From: Siphonodentalium dalli
Taxonomy: Eukaryota; Mollusca; Scaphopoda; Gadilida; Siphonodentaliidae
Assembly: GCA_032622095.1 (NCBI GenBank)
Contig: CP136069.1
Span: 68,533,319 to 68,597,318, forward strand
Length of the DNA: 64,000 nt
Direction of reading: 5' to 3'
Shown here: piece by piece, positions 63,000 through 64,000 of the stretch
Layout of the letters: each line of letters opens with the position of its first letter
Position numbering within the stretch: position 1 is the first letter of the stretch
Made by a program: the position numbers and the translations under genes
The notes under the pieces: model-generated
Databases searched by the model: none
What the model was told of the DNA's origin: nothing
Seen by the model: the letters and a program-made list of their open reading frames with translations, nothing else

Positions 63000-63950
63000 T
63001 TAGTTCAACGTAAAACGTATCAAAACGCATAACGTTGATCGTATCCTTCTGGAAGTACGAAAACCCACACTTAATATCGCGATGTGGCATTTCGAAATCC
63101 ATTCGACACTTCGCGCCGATAATGGCCGTAACCGTAGGTGCGCCGAATAGCCACATTAGAACAATTACCTGGTAACAGATTCTGATATGCTACGTCCTTA
63201 ATGATCTGGACCAGTTTCCATTTCTTTGCCTGATAAATCTAGGTCGCTCACACCGACAATGTATTCCACACTTCCTGGGAGAAGGGTCCCTCTAATCATA
63301 ACGTTTCAAACAATTAATTTTCCGGTGTCTGGCTTAAGATTTTAAATACTTGCCAAATATGGGATGTGTTCGTCATCTTGAACTGGAAAGGCATATGGTC
63401 CATAAGTATACAAGCTTACAGAAGGTCATCTCTATGTATGTCTTTCTCGTACCCCATGGGGATAACGACATGTACACCTGGCGAACTTCCCAGTTAACTA
63501 GTCACTTCTCAATAGATGGTTCAATTCACAAACTTAGCGAACGTATTGACATACGTGAACAACTTCTGCAGTGTTTCGAAGGTAGCTAGCTGTCTCATTC
63601 CCTTTGACAGTTGCCTATCTGCTAAGGAGAAGACCATGTACCGACTACCCACACTTCTTGACCACGATCCTAAGTAAACTATGTGACGTCCCGCAGTCGT
63701 CTCGTCGAATAGCTCCCAGCAGAGAAGAACAATACTCACGATGCTAGTTTGTGGACATGCGCCATGACAGTGGGAATAAAATGGGACACGGTATACACCC
63801 CTACACCAGGTGCATGTTTCAGATATAGAATGTCATGCATGTTGGTGTTTTTTGTGTGGTAAGATGTATTTCCACATCCGTTTCAAGGCCGTTCTGAATC
63901 AACTTGACCAGACGTATGATTTTGTCTGGATTATACTATCGTAGCCTCCC
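63000..63950 (-). other. cluster of exon-like segments, product unknown
   Basis: This kilobase has higher codon complexity and few repeats. Minus-strand segments with plausible borders: 63169-63229 (ATTTATCAG / ... CCAG / GTAATT; reads AKKWKLVQIIKDVAYQNLLP) and 63420-63477 (TTCGCCAG / ... CTTCT / GTAAGC; reads VYMSLSPWGTRKTYIEMTF). Open stretches read LFDETTAGRHIVYLGSWSRS (63640-63720) and DKIIRLVKLIQNGLETDVEI (about 63870-63930, after TATAATCCAG). No family is recognised, and phases between segments are not all compatible. They may be host exons of an upstream gene, or chance. Confidence 0.22.
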
Positions 63951-64000
63951 CAAAACAGTCGGATGGGCTAAATGATAATGTCTTTATGGAATGAAGGTAT

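Overview
The window looks like an intron-rich, repeat-dense piece of an animal nuclear genome. It is AT-rich, has no operons, and host coding sequence appears only as short exons with AG/GT splice borders. Around them lie LINEs, a degenerate Gypsy-type LTR element, tRNA-derived SINEs, Helitron-like elements, TIR DNA transposons, MITEs and minisatellites. This mixture fits a marine invertebrate, perhaps a mollusc or another lophotrochozoan, but no marker fixes the taxon.

Host genes. Two paralogous EF-hand genes lie on the minus strand, about 31 kb apart. Locus 1 has exon A (16213-16340), exon B (15491-15655) and exon C (7516-7562). Locus 2 has exon A (49488-49609), exon B (47859-48026) and exon C (46686-46732). 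Intron phases (2, 1, 1, 0) are identical, and exon C is 47 bp in both. The three exons encode four EF-hand loops, two of which are split by introns (A|B and B|C). Loops 1-2 and 3-4 are only 8 residues apart, which is unusually tight. A possible upstream exon of locus 2 is at 60893-60980, and more exon-like segments of unknown identity lie at 63.0-64.0 kb.

Layout. 0-5 kb: a Helitron-like satellite block, CCAAT/TATA-bearing tandem repeats and a 5'-truncated LINE with an intact reverse transcriptase region. 6-10 kb: locus 1 exon C and two copies of a piggyBac-like MITE carrying two hairpins. 10-15 kb: a foldback element, a ~58-bp minisatellite split by a Harbinger-like element (TAA duplication), and a TTAA element with other insertions nested in it. 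15-18 kb: locus 1 exons A and B, each preceded by a tandem array of copies of its own 3' splice junction. 18-31 kb: MITEs, a hAT element with a perfect 8-bp duplication, satellites, Helitrons and a Tigger-like hairpin. 31.3-36.6 kb: a 5.2-kb foldback element with ~1.4-kb arms and a minisatellite core. 36.6-38.4 kb: satellite and a SINE. 42.5-45 kb: Gypsy remnant whose integrase is split by a TTAA MITE. 46.7-49.6 kb: locus 2, with a SINE and a MITE. 51.4-54.2 kb: a second large inverted repeat. 56.6-60.2 kb: a TTAA-flanked element with diverged long inverted repeats. 61.5-62.9 kb: a satellite carrying a YY1-like AAGATGGCGGC motif.

The most unusual signals are the decoy splice-acceptor arrays at locus 1, the double-hairpin MITE family (hairpins of pre-miRNA size), and the large foldback elements. 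All calls come from reading the sequence; no database search was possible.
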